Assembly (NCBI GenBank): GCA_964506075.1
Contig: CAZDKO010000008.1
Location: forward strand, 1 to 52,250
Source: CAZDKO01 sp964506075 [NCBI: uncultured bacterium]
GTDB lineage: Bacteria > CAZDME01 > JAYEMH01
Reading direction: 5' to 3'
DNA: 52,250 bases
Part shown: positions 9,380-18,887 of the stretch, one piece after another
Layout: each line of letters starts with the position of its first letter
How positions within the stretch are numbered: position 1 is the first letter of the stretch
The notes under the pieces: model-generated
Databases searched by the model: none
Told to the model about the DNA's origin: nothing
The model's input: the letters and a program-made list of their open reading frames with translations, nothing else
Program-made: the position numbers and the translations under genes

Positions 9380-9732
9380 ATTTCCCTCCTTTTTTAATAT
9401 CTTGGGACTTCACAAAAATCAATTTATGGTTAGACAGATTAAAAACCAAACAACTCCAGATACATTTTGTGAAGAGTTATAATATCTGTTTTCAAAATAA
9501 AAGGAAGGATAACGTCGGGAGGGCTTTGAAAAATTAACCCCTTTATGTCGCATCGCTGTAGGCAGAATTAAGGAAATATATATCAAGGTAAAAAGAAAAA
9601 ACAATCACTTTCCCCATACCTCTCCCTTATAACCCTTCGCCCTGCATTTATTAAGTTTCTATAAATATATTATACACTAAAATCCGGGATTAAAATTAAA
9701 AATCTTAGGGGTTTAAATCAATCACGACACGC
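9380..9732. other. Gene-poor spacer of 353 bases
   Basis: No convincing gene. A 61-codon frame on the minus strand (9419-9604) has no ribosome site, opens in an AT-rich stretch and resembles nothing I know. The spacer should hold the promoters of the flanking minus-strand genes plus the inverted repeat listed separately. Confidence 0.5.
9408..9474. repeat. Perfect 10-base inverted repeat with 47-base loop
   Basis: CTTCACAAAA at 9408-9417 is exactly reversed and complemented by TTTTGTGAAG at 9465-9474. It lies 29 bases upstream of the start of the 149-residue membrane protein. It could be a stem in its leader, a two-site operator, or the edge of a small mobile-repeat remnant; no direct repeat flanks it. 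Confidence 0.45.
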
Positions 9733-10317
9733 TTAAAAATCCCATGTTCTTGCCATTACAGGGTTAACCTTTCCGGCGCCGTCTTTCATAAAATTCATTT
9801 CCAGATGTTCCAGCAGGGTATTGATAGGGTCTATTAACCAATGTTTCTTCTTTTGACTGGCCTTTTTAAATTCGTACCTCACTTCTCCCAGCATCCAGCC
9901 GATACCGGTAGTAACAATTAAATCATTTGAACTGGGGCGTTCGGACCAGGATTCAATCAAAAACTCCCAGGTTAAAGAAGCACACAAGGAAAAACCGATA
10001 CTCCCCAGCATGCCAAAATTACATTCCCTGGCTCTCAAATACGTTTCCGACCCCCACAAAGGATGAAGAATAAAATTATAATAAACAGGGCTATTGTCAA
10101 AAGCCGGGCCATCTTTGAATGCCTCTTTAAAATTATTAATACCCGGCTTATCCACTTCTCCGGTGGAAACTAAAATTCCGTATCCGATAAGCATTAAACT
10201 ACCGCTGTATAATATCGGCTTTTTAAAATCTACCGAAGCCGCATCTTCTTCCCCTGCCCGGGCGAACATCGTTACCATTAGCGAGTATATCAATATTACC
10301 AGGATGCTTTTTTTCAT
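9733..10317 (-). CDS. DUF3943-like exported protein
   Basis: 194 residues with a signal peptide (about 1-21, ending ARAGEE). The body carries features I associate with DUF3943 proteins: NFILHPLWGSETYLRARECN, SLTWEFLIESW, then PSSNDLIVTT and GWMLGE, suggesting a small envelope barrel or membrane-associated fold of unknown role. The family assignment is from memory of the motif order. Its neighbour on the same strand, 68 bases upstream, is the LPS-core gene hldD, consistent with an envelope role. Confidence 0.65.
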   Translation of the reverse strand: MKKSILVILIYSLMVTMFARAGEEDAASVDFKKPILYSGSLMLIGYGILVSTGEVDKPGINNFKEAFKDGPAFDNSPVYYNFILHPLWGSETYLRARECNFGMLGSIGFSLCASLTWEFLIESWSERPSSNDLIVTTGIGWMLGEVRYEFKKASQKKKHWLIDPINTLLEHLEMNFMKDGAGKVNPVMARTWDF

Positions 10318-10385
10318 TTAATCTAAAATTATAGCCCTTTCAGTCAATTTAGAATTTTCATCCCCCAAAACATTCTTTTTGCCAC

Positions 10386-11351
10386 TTACAGATAACTGCC
10401 GGTTTTTAAATAGTCTATATAATCTTTCACCGAGTCTTCCAGAGTCTTAAATTGATAGGCACACCCGGCTTTTCTTAATTTATCCATCCTAGCCTGGGTG
10501 AGATATTGATATTTTGATTTTAAATATTCCGGCATTTCTATATAATCAATATGGGGTTCTTTATCCAGAGCGGCAAACATCGCCCTGGCTAAATCATTCC
10601 AGCTGCGGCTGACACCGGTACCCAGATTGAAAATGCCGGTTTTATCCGGGTTCTTAAAAAAGAAATACATCACTTCTATGGCATCCTTAATATAAATGAA
10701 ATCTCTCCTTTGTTCTCCGTCTTTGTAATCCTTATGATATGATTTAAATAACTTTATGCGCCCCTTGTCCCTTAGCTGGGGGAAGCTCTTGCATATAACG
10801 CTTCTCATCTCTCCTTTATGATATTCATTGGGGCCGAAAACATTAAAAAACTTAAGCCCGGTCACTCTGCTGTCATAGCCATTTTCCAACACCCAGAAAT
10901 CAAAAAGGTGTTTGGATTTACCGTACATATTTAAAGGTTTGAGTTTACAGGTAACGCTATTGCTGTCATCATAGCCTAATCGGCCGTCTCCGTAGGTGGC
11001 GGCGGAGGAAGCGTATAAAAAAGGCACTCCCTGGTTGATACTCCATTGGGCCAGTTTCCTGGAATATTCAAAATTGTTTTTAAAATAATAACCCCAATCA
11101 GTAAGTATGGTAGAACTGCAAGCCCCCATATGAATGATAAATTCAGGTTTGGGAAAATCATTATTTTCTATGCGCCGGATAAAATTATCTTTAGGAATAT
11201 AATCCCGGTAACGTTTCCTCTGAAGATTCTTTTTTTTATCCGACCCGTCATCAAGATTGTCTACCACTATCACCTCATCTATGCCTTCTTGATTGAGCTT
11301 CCATAGGAAACAACTGCCTATAAATCCGGCTCCACCGGTTAATATAATCAT
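10386..11351 (-). CDS. hldD: ADP-L-glycero-D-manno-heptose-6-epimerase
   Basis: 321 residues; an extended SDR epimerase that converts ADP-D-glycero- to ADP-L-glycero-D-manno-heptose for the LPS inner core. The NAD-binding Rossmann motif TGGAGFIGS lies at residues 5-13, followed by VDNLDDGSDKKKNL. The family markers HMGACSST, FLYASSAATYG and the catalytic YxxxK (MYGKSKHLFD) are all present, as are FFNVFGPNEYHKGEMRS and the RRDFIYIKDA segment. The length matches the family. This is good evidence for a heptose-containing outer membrane. No other heptose genes are nearby. An AGGAGAAAG ribosome site precedes the ATG. Confidence 0.95.
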   Translation of the reverse strand: MIILTGGAGFIGSCFLWKLNQEGIDEVIVVDNLDDGSDKKKNLQRKRYRDYIPKDNFIRRIENNDFPKPEFIIHMGACSSTILTDWGYYFKNNFEYSRKLAQWSINQGVPFLYASSAATYGDGRLGYDDSNSVTCKLKPLNMYGKSKHLFDFWVLENGYDSRVTGLKFFNVFGPNEYHKGEMRSVICKSFPQLRDKGRIKLFKSYHKDYKDGEQRRDFIYIKDAIEVMYFFFKNPDKTGIFNLGTGVSRSWNDLARAMFAALDKEPHIDYIEMPEYLKSKYQYLTQARMDKLRKAGCAYQFKTLEDSVKDYIDYLKTGSYL

Positions 11352-11437
11352 CCGTAATCTTTCTCCTTTTTAGCTTATTTATATATAATTATAACTCGTA
11401 AGAGAAAAACTCCCAAGAAATATATTGCAGTTTTTTA

Positions 11438-11466
11438 TTGACTATATCTAAAAAATATCATAAATT
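11438..11466 (+). promoter_or_regulatory. Promoter for nagB
   Basis: TTGACT at 11438-11443, 17 bases, then TAAATT at 11461-11466, giving a start about 50 bases before the nagB ATG. No NagC-like operator is evident. Confidence 0.5.
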
Positions 11467-11522
11467 CTAATAATTAACCCCTGGTATCAGCTGTTTTCCG
11501 AAATTAAAAGAAGGAGGTATTT

Positions 11523-12314
11523 ATGGAAATTATCATCACCCGCGATTATGAGGAAATGAGTAAAATTTCTTCCCAGGTTATCGCCCGCGAAATAAGGAAA
11601 AAACATGACCTGGTTCTGGGCTTAGCTACCGGAGATACACCGGTTGGAACTTATAAAGAACTGGCCCAATTACATAAAACCGAAGGCCTGGATTTTTCTA
11701 AAATATCCTCATTCAATCTCGACGAATATGTAGGACTTGCCCCCCTTCATAAAAATAGTTACAATTATTTTATGAAAGAAAATCTATTTAAACACATAAA
11801 CATTAACTACGCCAACGTTTACGTTCCCCAGGGGAATATTGATGACCCGGAAGAATTCAGTCTCTGGTACGAGGAAAAAATAAAAGAGACCGGCGGAATT
11901 GATTTACAGGTGCTCGGTATAGGCACTGACGGACATATCGGATTTAATGAACCGGGGTCCTCTTTTGCCAGCCGGACCAGGGTTAAAGCTCTTTATAAAC
12001 AAACCATTGAAGATAATGCCCGCTTTTTTGAAAGGAAAGAAGATGTTCCCCGGTTTGCCATTACTATGGGCATTGGAACAATTTTAGAAGCCAGAAAACT
12101 TCTTCTCATTGCCAATGGTAAAAATAAAGCCGCCGTCTGCGCTCAATTTATTGAAGGCCCGGTTACCTGCCAGATAACCGCTACAGCCCTTCAGCTCCAC
12201 GGTTACACCACTGTAGTTTTAGATGAAGAAGCCGCCTCTAAACTTCAGAGGAAAGAATACTACAACTGGGTTCGAGATAATAAACAGCTGGTGCAGAAAA
12301 AAATAGGGCGGTAA
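11523..12314 (+). CDS. nagB: Glucosamine-6-phosphate deaminase
   Basis: 263 residues. The enzyme converts glucosamine-6-phosphate to fructose-6-phosphate plus ammonia, linking amino-sugar breakdown to glycolysis. LGLATGDTPVGTYKEL is the phosphate-binding region, SFNLDEYVGL holds the catalytic Asp, and LGIGTDGHIGFNEPGSSF holds the active-site His and Glu. The length matches short bacterial NagB (about 240-266). A strong AAGGAGGT ribosome site precedes the ATG. nagA and PTS genes are absent here, so it may use internally recycled cell-wall sugars; that is inference. Confidence 0.95.
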   Translation: MEIIITRDYEEMSKISSQVIAREIRKKHDLVLGLATGDTPVGTYKELAQLHKTEGLDFSKISSFNLDEYVGLAPLHKNSYNYFMKENLFKHININYANVYVPQGNIDDPEEFSLWYEEKIKETGGIDLQVLGIGTDGHIGFNEPGSSFASRTRVKALYKQTIEDNARFFERKEDVPRFAITMGIGTILEARKLLLIANGKNKAAVCAQFIEGPVTCQITATALQLHGYTTVVLDEEAASKLQRKEYYNWVRDNKQLVQKKIGR

Positions 12315-12387
12315 CCAGTTTAAAAAAGATAAATATCACCTTTTAAACGAAAAAATCCCGCGTATTTTTACCTGGAATTCTATATAA

Positions 12388-12732
12388 ATGTCCCTTACAT
12401 TAACCAAAAATCAGCGGCAACACATAAAACACTGGATAATTCTGGTGCTCTCTGCCGAAGCCGGGATGCTTCTATTTAACCAGTTCCTCCCGCTAATTTA
12501 TCTACTGATTATCTTTTTATTCCTGGGAGGACTCCTTCTTAGAATATTAAAACTCTACCCCGGGAAAAAAGAACCGCTGATTTTAGATTTTTCAGCGGTT
12601 ATAATATGTTTAATTTTCACCTTTCTGGCTGTCAAACTAAAGACCTCAAACGTTAAGTTTATTTTGATATTGATTTCTTCTATTATCATCCTTCCTCATC
12701 TTTTATATATACTGTCAAAAAAAGATATTTAA
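12388..12732 (+). CDS. Small integral membrane protein, unknown
   Basis: 114 residues, mostly hydrophobic. Likely membrane helices are about 17-34, 34-52, 66-84 and 88-107, separated by short basic loops (RILKLYPGKKE, KLKTSN). There is no catalytic motif and no family I can name. It sits 73 bases after nagB and 25 bases before the DJ-1 gene on the same strand, so it may be the middle gene of that transcript. No clear ribosome site precedes the ATG. Confidence 0.6.
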   Translation: MSLTLTKNQRQHIKHWIILVLSAEAGMLLFNQFLPLIYLLIIFLFLGGLLLRILKLYPGKKEPLILDFSAVIICLIFTFLAVKLKTSNVKFILILISSIIILPHLLYILSKKDI

Positions 12733-12757
12733 TTAGAAATAAGAAAGGAGGGACTTT

Positions 12758-13309
12758 ATGCCCAAGAAAGCTTTAGCGATACTGGCTCAAGGATTTGAAG
12801 AAACAGAAGCGGTAACTGCCATTGATGTATTAAGAAGGGCCGGTATAGATGTAACCATTGCCGGCTTGAACGATTTGAAAGTAAAAGGTTCGCATGGAAT
12901 ATCTATAATAGCTGATAAAAAGCTTGAGGAAGAAGATATTGATTTTGATGCCTGTATTTTACCCGGAGGTATGCCGGGAGCGGCCAACCTCGCTTCATCA
13001 AAAAAAGTGCAGTCCATCCTGAAAATATTAAATCAGAAAGGCAAAATAATCGCTGCCATTTGTGCCGCCCCGGCTATTGTCCTTGCTCCTCTGGAACTCT
13101 TAAAAAACAAATCCGCTACCTGTTTCCCGGACCTGCGAAAATATTTTGACAAAAACGTTACTTATAAAGAAGAGAAAGTCGTTGTAGACGGTAATATTAT
13201 TACCAGCCAGGGACTGGCTACGGCTCTATTGTTTTCGCTGGCAATAGTGGAAAAACTGGCCGGTATAAAAATAAGGGATAAGGTGAAAAAAGCGAGTTTG
13301 GCAGATTAA
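12758..13309 (+). CDS. DJ-1/PfpI family protein
   Basis: 183 residues, a DJ-1/ThiJ/PfpI glutamine-amidotransferase-like fold. It opens KALAILAQGFEETEAVTAIDVLRRAG, containing the conserved Glu near residue 16, continues with ACILPGGMPGA, and places the reactive nucleophile-elbow Cys at C102 in IAAICAAPA. The length and motif spacing match the YajL/ThiJ branch, which is tied to protein and metabolite glycation repair and oxidative stress. The exact activity is debated in the field. The ribosome site is AAAGGAGGG. The gene probably shares a transcript with the preceding membrane protein. Confidence 0.92.
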   Translation: MPKKALAILAQGFEETEAVTAIDVLRRAGIDVTIAGLNDLKVKGSHGISIIADKKLEEEDIDFDACILPGGMPGAANLASSKKVQSILKILNQKGKIIAAICAAPAIVLAPLELLKNKSATCFPDLRKYFDKNVTYKEEKVVVDGNIITSQGLATALLFSLAIVEKLAGIKIRDKVKKASLAD

Positions 13310-13394
13310 AAGAGCTTACGAATATAAATTCTGACTCATAACCTCTTTTTTAATTTCCTCTCTTTTTTACATAATTTCAGGACATTTGATTGAA

Positions 13395-13853
13395 TTATAT
13401 ATTATTAGTAACCACAGCGACATTTAATAAGCCCCAGTATAAACCTACCTCTTTAACCACTTCCACGAATTTATCAAACTCAACCGGTTTTTGTATAAAG
13501 CTATTACACCCCAGGTCATATCCTTTTATTAAATCCTCGTCTCTTTTAGATACTGTAAGCACTACCACTGGAATTCTTTTCAAAGTGGGGTTTTCCTTTA
13601 TTTTTTCTAAAATTTCTAAGCCGTTGACTTTAGGTAAATTAAGGTCTAATAATATTAATCCCGGGGTAGGACTGGTAGAAGGATCCTGATATTCTCCTTG
13701 GTGAAAAAGAAAATCCAGCGCTTCCTGTCCGTCTTTGACGACATAGAGTTCATTAATTACCTTTGCTTCCTTCAATGCCCGCTGGGAAATGACGATATCA
13801 TCCGGATTATCTTCAACCAATAATATCTTGATTATTTTATTTAGCTCTGTCAT
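13395..13853 (-). CDS. Rcp1-type response regulator of module B
   Basis: A 152-residue single receiver domain. Acidic residues E14/D15, a NPDD segment, phospho-acceptor D70 in ILLDLNLPKVNGLE, Thr in VLTVSKRDED, and Lys in FIQKPVEF. The GLILLDLNLPKVNG wording and the longer alpha4 region match the Rcp1 class of small regulators that partner with phytochrome-like kinases. Consistent with this, the upstream kinase has the SHDLKEPL H-box of that class. Its start lies 4 bases after the kinase stop. There is no output domain. Confidence 0.9.
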   Translation of the reverse strand: MTELNKIIKILLVEDNPDDIVISQRALKEAKVINELYVVKDGQEALDFLFHQGEYQDPSTSPTPGLILLDLNLPKVNGLEILEKIKENPTLKRIPVVVLTVSKRDEDLIKGYDLGCNSFIQKPVEFDKFVEVVKEVGLYWGLLNVAVVTNNI

Positions 13854-13857
13854 TTTA

Positions 13858-16047
13858 TCACCTCCAGATTTTTAAAATTCCTATTTCTTTGAAAATTGTA
13901 AAATAAAAGGTTGTTCCTTCCCCTACTTTTGATTCAACCCATATATCGCCTTTATGCATCTGAATTATCTTTTTTACAATCGTCAGCCCCGCACCGGTTC
14001 CATCCCGCTCTTCTCTTTTACCCAATCTTTGAAAAATCTGGAATATTTTATCAAAATATTTTTCTTCTATGCCCGGTCCGTTATCCTTAACGAAAAATTC
14101 ATAGAAGCTTTCCCTCTCTTTACAACCAACCTCTATAATCGGCTGCGGTTTATCATTAAACTTAATGGCATTGGAAAGCAAATTAACAAATACTTCCGTA
14201 AAACGCAGCCGGTCACAAAAAACAGTCGGCAGCTTATCCTGAATAATGATTTTGACGTTTTTCTCCTTCATAGCATAATCAAGCCTTAGTTCTACTTCTT
14301 TCAAAACACTCTCCACCTGAACTTCTTCAAAAGGAATTTTTTTCCTGGCAATCCGGGAAATATTAAGCAGGTCTTCAATAAGATTTTGCATTCTGACAGC
14401 GTTAGCTCTGATGCGTTTAAGATACCCCTTGCCTTCCTCGTCGAATTTGTCGAAATAATCATCCCAGACAAACTTGCTGAAAGCATCAATAGCCCTCAGA
14501 GGTTCTTTTAAATCATGTGAAACAATATAAGTAAAATCGTCAAGCTGTTTATTTATCTGCGATAAACTTCCAATGAGTTCTTTTTGTTTCTCTTCCGCCT
14601 TTTGACGCTCGGTAATATCACGGCTAACCCCCCGGTATCCAAGAAAGGTTCCGTTTTTATCTACCACTGGAACCCCGGTAGTTTCCAGGATAACCAGCTG
14701 TCCGTTTTTTCTTATATTTTTATTTAGAAAATTTTTAAATTCTCCTCCCGGGGGGAAATCTTCAGATAATATTTTTTTCAATTTTTCCTGTTCATCACCG
14801 TAGGAAAAATCATAAAAATGCTTACCTAAAACCTCCTCTGGTTTATATCTCAGGATATCCTCTACCGCGGCATTTGAATAAGTATATCGCCCCTCCCTGT
14901 CTACCTCCCAGACCCAATCTCCAATACTCTTGGTCACATCCTGAAAACGCCTCTGTGACTTTTCCAGTTCCTCAATGGAAACCATAGATTTATTCAAACT
15001 ATCAACCATGGTATTAAATGAGTCAATCAGTTCATCAAATTCTTTGCCCTGGCTCTTTAACTTTATTTTTTTAGTGAAATTCCCTTTTTCAAAATCATGA
15101 ATCCCGGTAATTAAATTCTGCATCGGGACTAAAATAATACGCCGGTACATATACATAATTAATAATATAAATAATAAAACGGAAAATGCAGCGGTTAGAG
15201 AACTAATGTAACTAATTCTGTGGCTTGGGGCCATTAATTCTTCCTTTGAAATACAGGCATTAAGGGTCCATTTGTAATAACTATCCTTCTGAGAAAATAT
15301 GATTCTACCCTCCCGGGAACTTTCTTCAGCCCGCCCCTGTTTCCCCCCGGGCGGTATCTGACTAAAGATAGAGGCATTCGATTTCAAATCCTTTAATTTA
15401 TCCGGAGGAGCGATAACATATCCATCTTCCATAGTCAAATAGACATAACCGGTCTTGCCTATTTTTAAAGGGGCAATGAATAAATTATTAAAAGCCTTTA
15501 AATCAATTTCTCCGTATAAAACCCCGACTACCATATCCTTAAAAACTACGGGCACAGAAATTATAAAAACATCCTGATTCAAATCTTCGCTTTTGGTTAC
15601 TTCTGAAATATAATAATTGCCTCCGAGAGATTCTCTAAAAAACTGCCTGTCAAAGACACTGTAATAGATAATGTTATCTTCAGATGAAGAAATTACGTTT
15701 CCTTTCATATCCGCCAGATTGAGACTGATATAATAGCCATAATGATCTTTCATCTGTTTTAAATTAAAACTGGCTGCTTCCCGGGCGGCTCTGCCTAAAT
15801 ATGAATCTTCCAGAGCTAACTGATAACGCGTCTGGTGGCTCCACTCAATAAGGTCTAATTTTATATTTTCCATCCAGCGGCTGAGATTCTTTAACGTCAA
15901 AAAAACAGTTTGTTCCATCTCCTGCATCACTGTTTTATAAATAATGTCTCTGACGGTAAAATAAGATATAATATTGGCGGAACCAAGTATTATAAAAATT
16001 ATTAGAAGGGAAGGGATTAAAAACTGTGTTCTTAAACTTAATTTCAT
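13858..16047 (-). CDS. Cache-HAMP-PAS sensor histidine kinase of module B
   Basis: 729 residues. TM1 is about 10-30, a dCache-like periplasmic domain runs about 35-275 (with YYISEVTKSEDLNQDVFIISVPV and GKTGYVYLTMEDGYVIAPP), and TM2 is about 278-298. HAMP (about 300-360), PAS (about 365-485), HisKA with H511 in YIVSHDLKEPLRAI, and HATPase (about 610-722) with DNGPGIE and GTGAGLTIVKK follow. It ends 4 bases before its response regulator and starts 73 bases after the binding-protein gene. The H-box class differs from the kinases of modules A and C, so the three modules paired similar binding proteins with different kinase cores. Confidence 0.92.
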   Translation of the reverse strand: MKLSLRTQFLIPSLLIIFIILGSANIISYFTVRDIIYKTVMQEMEQTVFLTLKNLSRWMENIKLDLIEWSHQTRYQLALEDSYLGRAAREAASFNLKQMKDHYGYYISLNLADMKGNVISSSEDNIIYYSVFDRQFFRESLGGNYYISEVTKSEDLNQDVFIISVPVVFKDMVVGVLYGEIDLKAFNNLFIAPLKIGKTGYVYLTMEDGYVIAPPDKLKDLKSNASIFSQIPPGGKQGRAEESSREGRIIFSQKDSYYKWTLNACISKEELMAPSHRISYISSLTAAFSVLLFILLIMYMYRRIILVPMQNLITGIHDFEKGNFTKKIKLKSQGKEFDELIDSFNTMVDSLNKSMVSIEELEKSQRRFQDVTKSIGDWVWEVDREGRYTYSNAAVEDILRYKPEEVLGKHFYDFSYGDEQEKLKKILSEDFPPGGEFKNFLNKNIRKNGQLVILETTGVPVVDKNGTFLGYRGVSRDITERQKAEEKQKELIGSLSQINKQLDDFTYIVSHDLKEPLRAIDAFSKFVWDDYFDKFDEEGKGYLKRIRANAVRMQNLIEDLLNISRIARKKIPFEEVQVESVLKEVELRLDYAMKEKNVKIIIQDKLPTVFCDRLRFTEVFVNLLSNAIKFNDKPQPIIEVGCKERESFYEFFVKDNGPGIEEKYFDKIFQIFQRLGKREERDGTGAGLTIVKKIIQMHKGDIWVESKVGEGTTFYFTIFKEIGILKIWR

Positions 16048-16120
16048 AATGATGATATCCTTATTGAAAAATCTATCCGGATTTAGACTTCAAAATTAAA
16101 GATAAAAAATATGTATTTTA

Positions 16121-17137
16121 TTAGCGATAGATTGTATCGGCTGTTTTTAAAACCTTTAAAGGAAAATTGACCCCGATTTTATTAGCTGTAGAAAGATTAA
16201 TTGTGAAACTGTAATTTCTGTCCGTAGCTACAGGAATATTTTTAGGAAGAACCTTATCTTTTAAAATTTTTATCGCCTGGGTGGCGGCAACAGTTCCCTG
16301 GTTTTTAAAGTTTATCCCCAAAGAGAATAATGCCCCTTCCGGGACAAGCTGAGTAAGTGAAGCATATACGGGAATTCTATACTCTACTGCCAGTTTAAAC
16401 ATATCTTTATTATAGCGTGCAACTGAAGTATCCTGAAGGGTAACCAGCAGGTCTACCTGCCCAATTAATTTTCTGGCCGCCTCGGCTACTTCCCCTTCTG
16501 TTTTACAATTATAGGGTATAGTCGAAGTTAAAACTTTAAAACCCATTTTTTCTGCTTCTTCTTTAAAATTTTTCATTTGAATCTCGGCATTCATTTCTCC
16601 CTGGGTATAAATAATCCCTAAAACCTTTACATAAGGAAGGGCCTCAATTATCGTGGCAATCTGTGCGGAAGCCGGAATATCGCACGTAATCCCGGTAACA
16701 TTACGGCCGGGATTTTCCAGACTTTCGACCAGACCGCTTTCCACCGGTGCCGCTACCGAGCTAAAAACAATGGGGATATCTTGGGTTGTCTCTACCGCCG
16801 GCTGAGTGCTTCTCGTTCCGGCTGTAAAAATAAGGTCTACTTTATCCTCTTGGATGAATTTTTCCAGACCTCTTACATACACATTGGGGTCTCCGTTCGC
16901 ATCCAATGTTTTAAACCTGAATTTTATATCTTTTTGCTCTTCAAGAACACTTACAAAACTGGTTCTGGCATTGTAATAATCCGGGTTATCTCTGAAAACA
17001 GCCAAACCAATTGTAAAAACCCGGCTGTTTTCTTGAGCTTTTAAACTGTCACCGGCCATAAAGCAGTTTAAAATGGTCAAAATCACCCAAAAGACAAGAT
17101 AGAAACATCTTGCTTTATCTATACTTTTTTTCTTCAT
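16121..17137 (-). CDS. Periplasmic substrate-binding protein, ABC_sub_bind family (module B)
   Basis: 338 residues with a long N-terminal signal segment (hydrophobic about 13-30, cleavage near LKAQ). The ABC_sub_bind fold follows: FTIGLAVFRDNPDY, DLIFTAGTRSTQPAVE, IPIVFSSVAAPVESGL, GRNVTGITCDIP and VLGIIYTQGEMNAE. It is only distantly similar to the module A protein but has the same landmarks in the same order. No transporter partners are present. It lies between the barrel gene (88 bases upstream) and the kinase gene (73 bases downstream). I infer a ligand-binding co-sensor. Ligand unknown. Confidence 0.85.
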   Translation of the reverse strand: MKKKSIDKARCFYLVFWVILTILNCFMAGDSLKAQENSRVFTIGLAVFRDNPDYYNARTSFVSVLEEQKDIKFRFKTLDANGDPNVYVRGLEKFIQEDKVDLIFTAGTRSTQPAVETTQDIPIVFSSVAAPVESGLVESLENPGRNVTGITCDIPASAQIATIIEALPYVKVLGIIYTQGEMNAEIQMKNFKEEAEKMGFKVLTSTIPYNCKTEGEVAEAARKLIGQVDLLVTLQDTSVARYNKDMFKLAVEYRIPVYASLTQLVPEGALFSLGINFKNQGTVAATQAIKILKDKVLPKNIPVATDRNYSFTINLSTANKIGVNFPLKVLKTADTIYR

Positions 17138-17225
17138 ATATCCCCCCTGGTTCAGGTAAATTCTCCACTCTCCATATAATTTGCTGATGACTTTAATTTT
17201 ACCGGTAAATCTAAGTTCGGTTTTC

Positions 17226-18608
17226 TTAAAATTTTAAAGATACCTCGGACCTTAAAAATAAAGCTTCGTCTCTGGTCTCATAGAAATCTCCCGGAATAAA
17301 ATACTCAGCTAAAAAATAAGTGCTGACATTTTCGTTAAAATTATATTCTACTTTAAGCTGCGGAAGATGTCCCCTTTCTTTTCCGGTCCCGGAAAGTATA
17401 GAAGTCGCTCTGGTTTCTTCATTAGCCATAAGAAAATTATAGGTCACAATAAGCTTGGTTTTTTTAATCGGTTCAAAAATAAGCTGGCCTCTTAAAACCC
17501 CCAGATTCGTCCAGTAACCGCAGATACCCGTCTCCGCCGTCATACTCAGCAGATATAACTCCGATATCCATGGCCAACGGGAGAATAAAGGGTCCCAGGA
17601 TTCATTTTTTTCAGTTTCTTGATTATCCCCGGATAGATAAATATAACCCAGGTTAAATTTAGGCTTCCAGTTAAAATTTTCAATTTCCCTGTCTAAAAAT
17701 AAATAACCTCCTGTGCCCTGCCGGTCGTATTGGCCATAATCACCGAATTGATAAGTAATCTGCCCTCTTAATATCCAGGGAGAAAAATCATATCTGGCAA
17801 AAATCCCTAAAGCATTAATTTGACCTTCTTCCGACTGGAAACCCGCTCCGCCTTTTCCTTCCTTCTTATAAATATAATACCCGTCGAATAAAAAATCCTG
17901 AAGGGTTTTGTTTTTCCAATACAGGACACAACCTTCTTCGTCACTGGCGTTTAACGCCTGGGGGAGTTTATCCAGAGGCGGGTTTTTTATCTGGGTAGTT
18001 TCTACTTCGTTAATGACCGGCAAAAATTTTTCATATCGAGGGTCATTTATATAAACAAAATCAAGATTATTAGTTTCATTTATCCGCCAGGAGGCTTTGG
18101 CGGCGTTAAAATAATAGGTTCTTGAACCGTCTTCCGGGGTCCCATCCATAATTAAAAAACCTTCACCGTATGTTCCCGGGAAATCCTGTCTCCCCAGACG
18201 TAAACCCAAAGGTAAATTCAAGAAGTTTTTTATATCCAGATAGAAATTATCAAATACTATTTCATTGATATCAAAATGATACCCTTTCTTCTCGGCCGAT
18301 TTATCGGGATACGCCCCGGAACTTCCTCCGAAATAAGTAAAGGCTTTACATTCATCGGTAAGCTTGGTCAATAAACTTAAATCTTCATTTAATTTTAACT
18401 CTCCCCACAGAGAAGTTTTAATTCTAAAAAAATTACGGTTTTCATCCGAATCTTTATTCATATCCAGCCAGTTCTTCCAATATTCGTGTCTGAGACGCAT
18501 ATTTATGCCGCTCTCAAAATTAACCTCGGCCAAAGCAGAAAAAGGAGTAAGCAGTAAAATAAACAATATCAAAAATAAGATTTCATACTTATATTTCTTA
18601 TTTTTCAT
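17226..18608 (-). CDS. Alginate-export-family outer-membrane barrel of module B
   Basis: 460 residues with a signal peptide (about 1-27, ending SALAEV). The segment LRLGRQDFPGTYGEGFLIMDGTPEDGSRTYYF is characteristic of alginate-export/AlgE-type barrels (PF13372); many amphipathic strands and a C-terminal SEVSLKF follow. The family forms outer-membrane channels for anionic polysaccharide or similar solutes, but most homologues have unknown substrates. It is the promoter-proximal gene of module B, in the same relative place as the 457-residue barrel in module A. Confidence 0.82.
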   Translation of the reverse strand: MKNKKYKYEILFLILFILLLTPFSALAEVNFESGINMRLRHEYWKNWLDMNKDSDENRNFFRIKTSLWGELKLNEDLSLLTKLTDECKAFTYFGGSSGAYPDKSAEKKGYHFDINEIVFDNFYLDIKNFLNLPLGLRLGRQDFPGTYGEGFLIMDGTPEDGSRTYYFNAAKASWRINETNNLDFVYINDPRYEKFLPVINEVETTQIKNPPLDKLPQALNASDEEGCVLYWKNKTLQDFLFDGYYIYKKEGKGGAGFQSEEGQINALGIFARYDFSPWILRGQITYQFGDYGQYDRQGTGGYLFLDREIENFNWKPKFNLGYIYLSGDNQETEKNESWDPLFSRWPWISELYLLSMTAETGICGYWTNLGVLRGQLIFEPIKKTKLIVTYNFLMANEETRATSILSGTGKERGHLPQLKVEYNFNENVSTYFLAEYFIPGDFYETRDEALFLRSEVSLKF

Positions 18609-18887
18609 TGCCAGTACTCTCTTTTACCACGGATTTAAAACGCGAGACAGTAAGAAACTTTCTTATAAGCGTATTCATTTAATTCCCCGGTCAAATTATG
18701 CCGTGTAGACGCAAAATATTTTCCGATTTTTCTCATCTATCACCATAATCCTTTCGCCTTTTTAAAACTCTCCGTTAAGCGGATACACACCATGATGTAA
18801 TAATTAACAATGTTATGTTTATACCCTGCTTCATCAACATAAATATATTTTATATAAACTACCTGTGATAAGCAAGATATTTTTGAA

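Noticed and set aside
9419-9604. 61-codon minus-strand frame (MFFLFTLIYISLILPTAMRHKG...)
   Set aside because: No ribosome site, AT-rich composition and no recognisable motif; more likely chance frame in a spacer.
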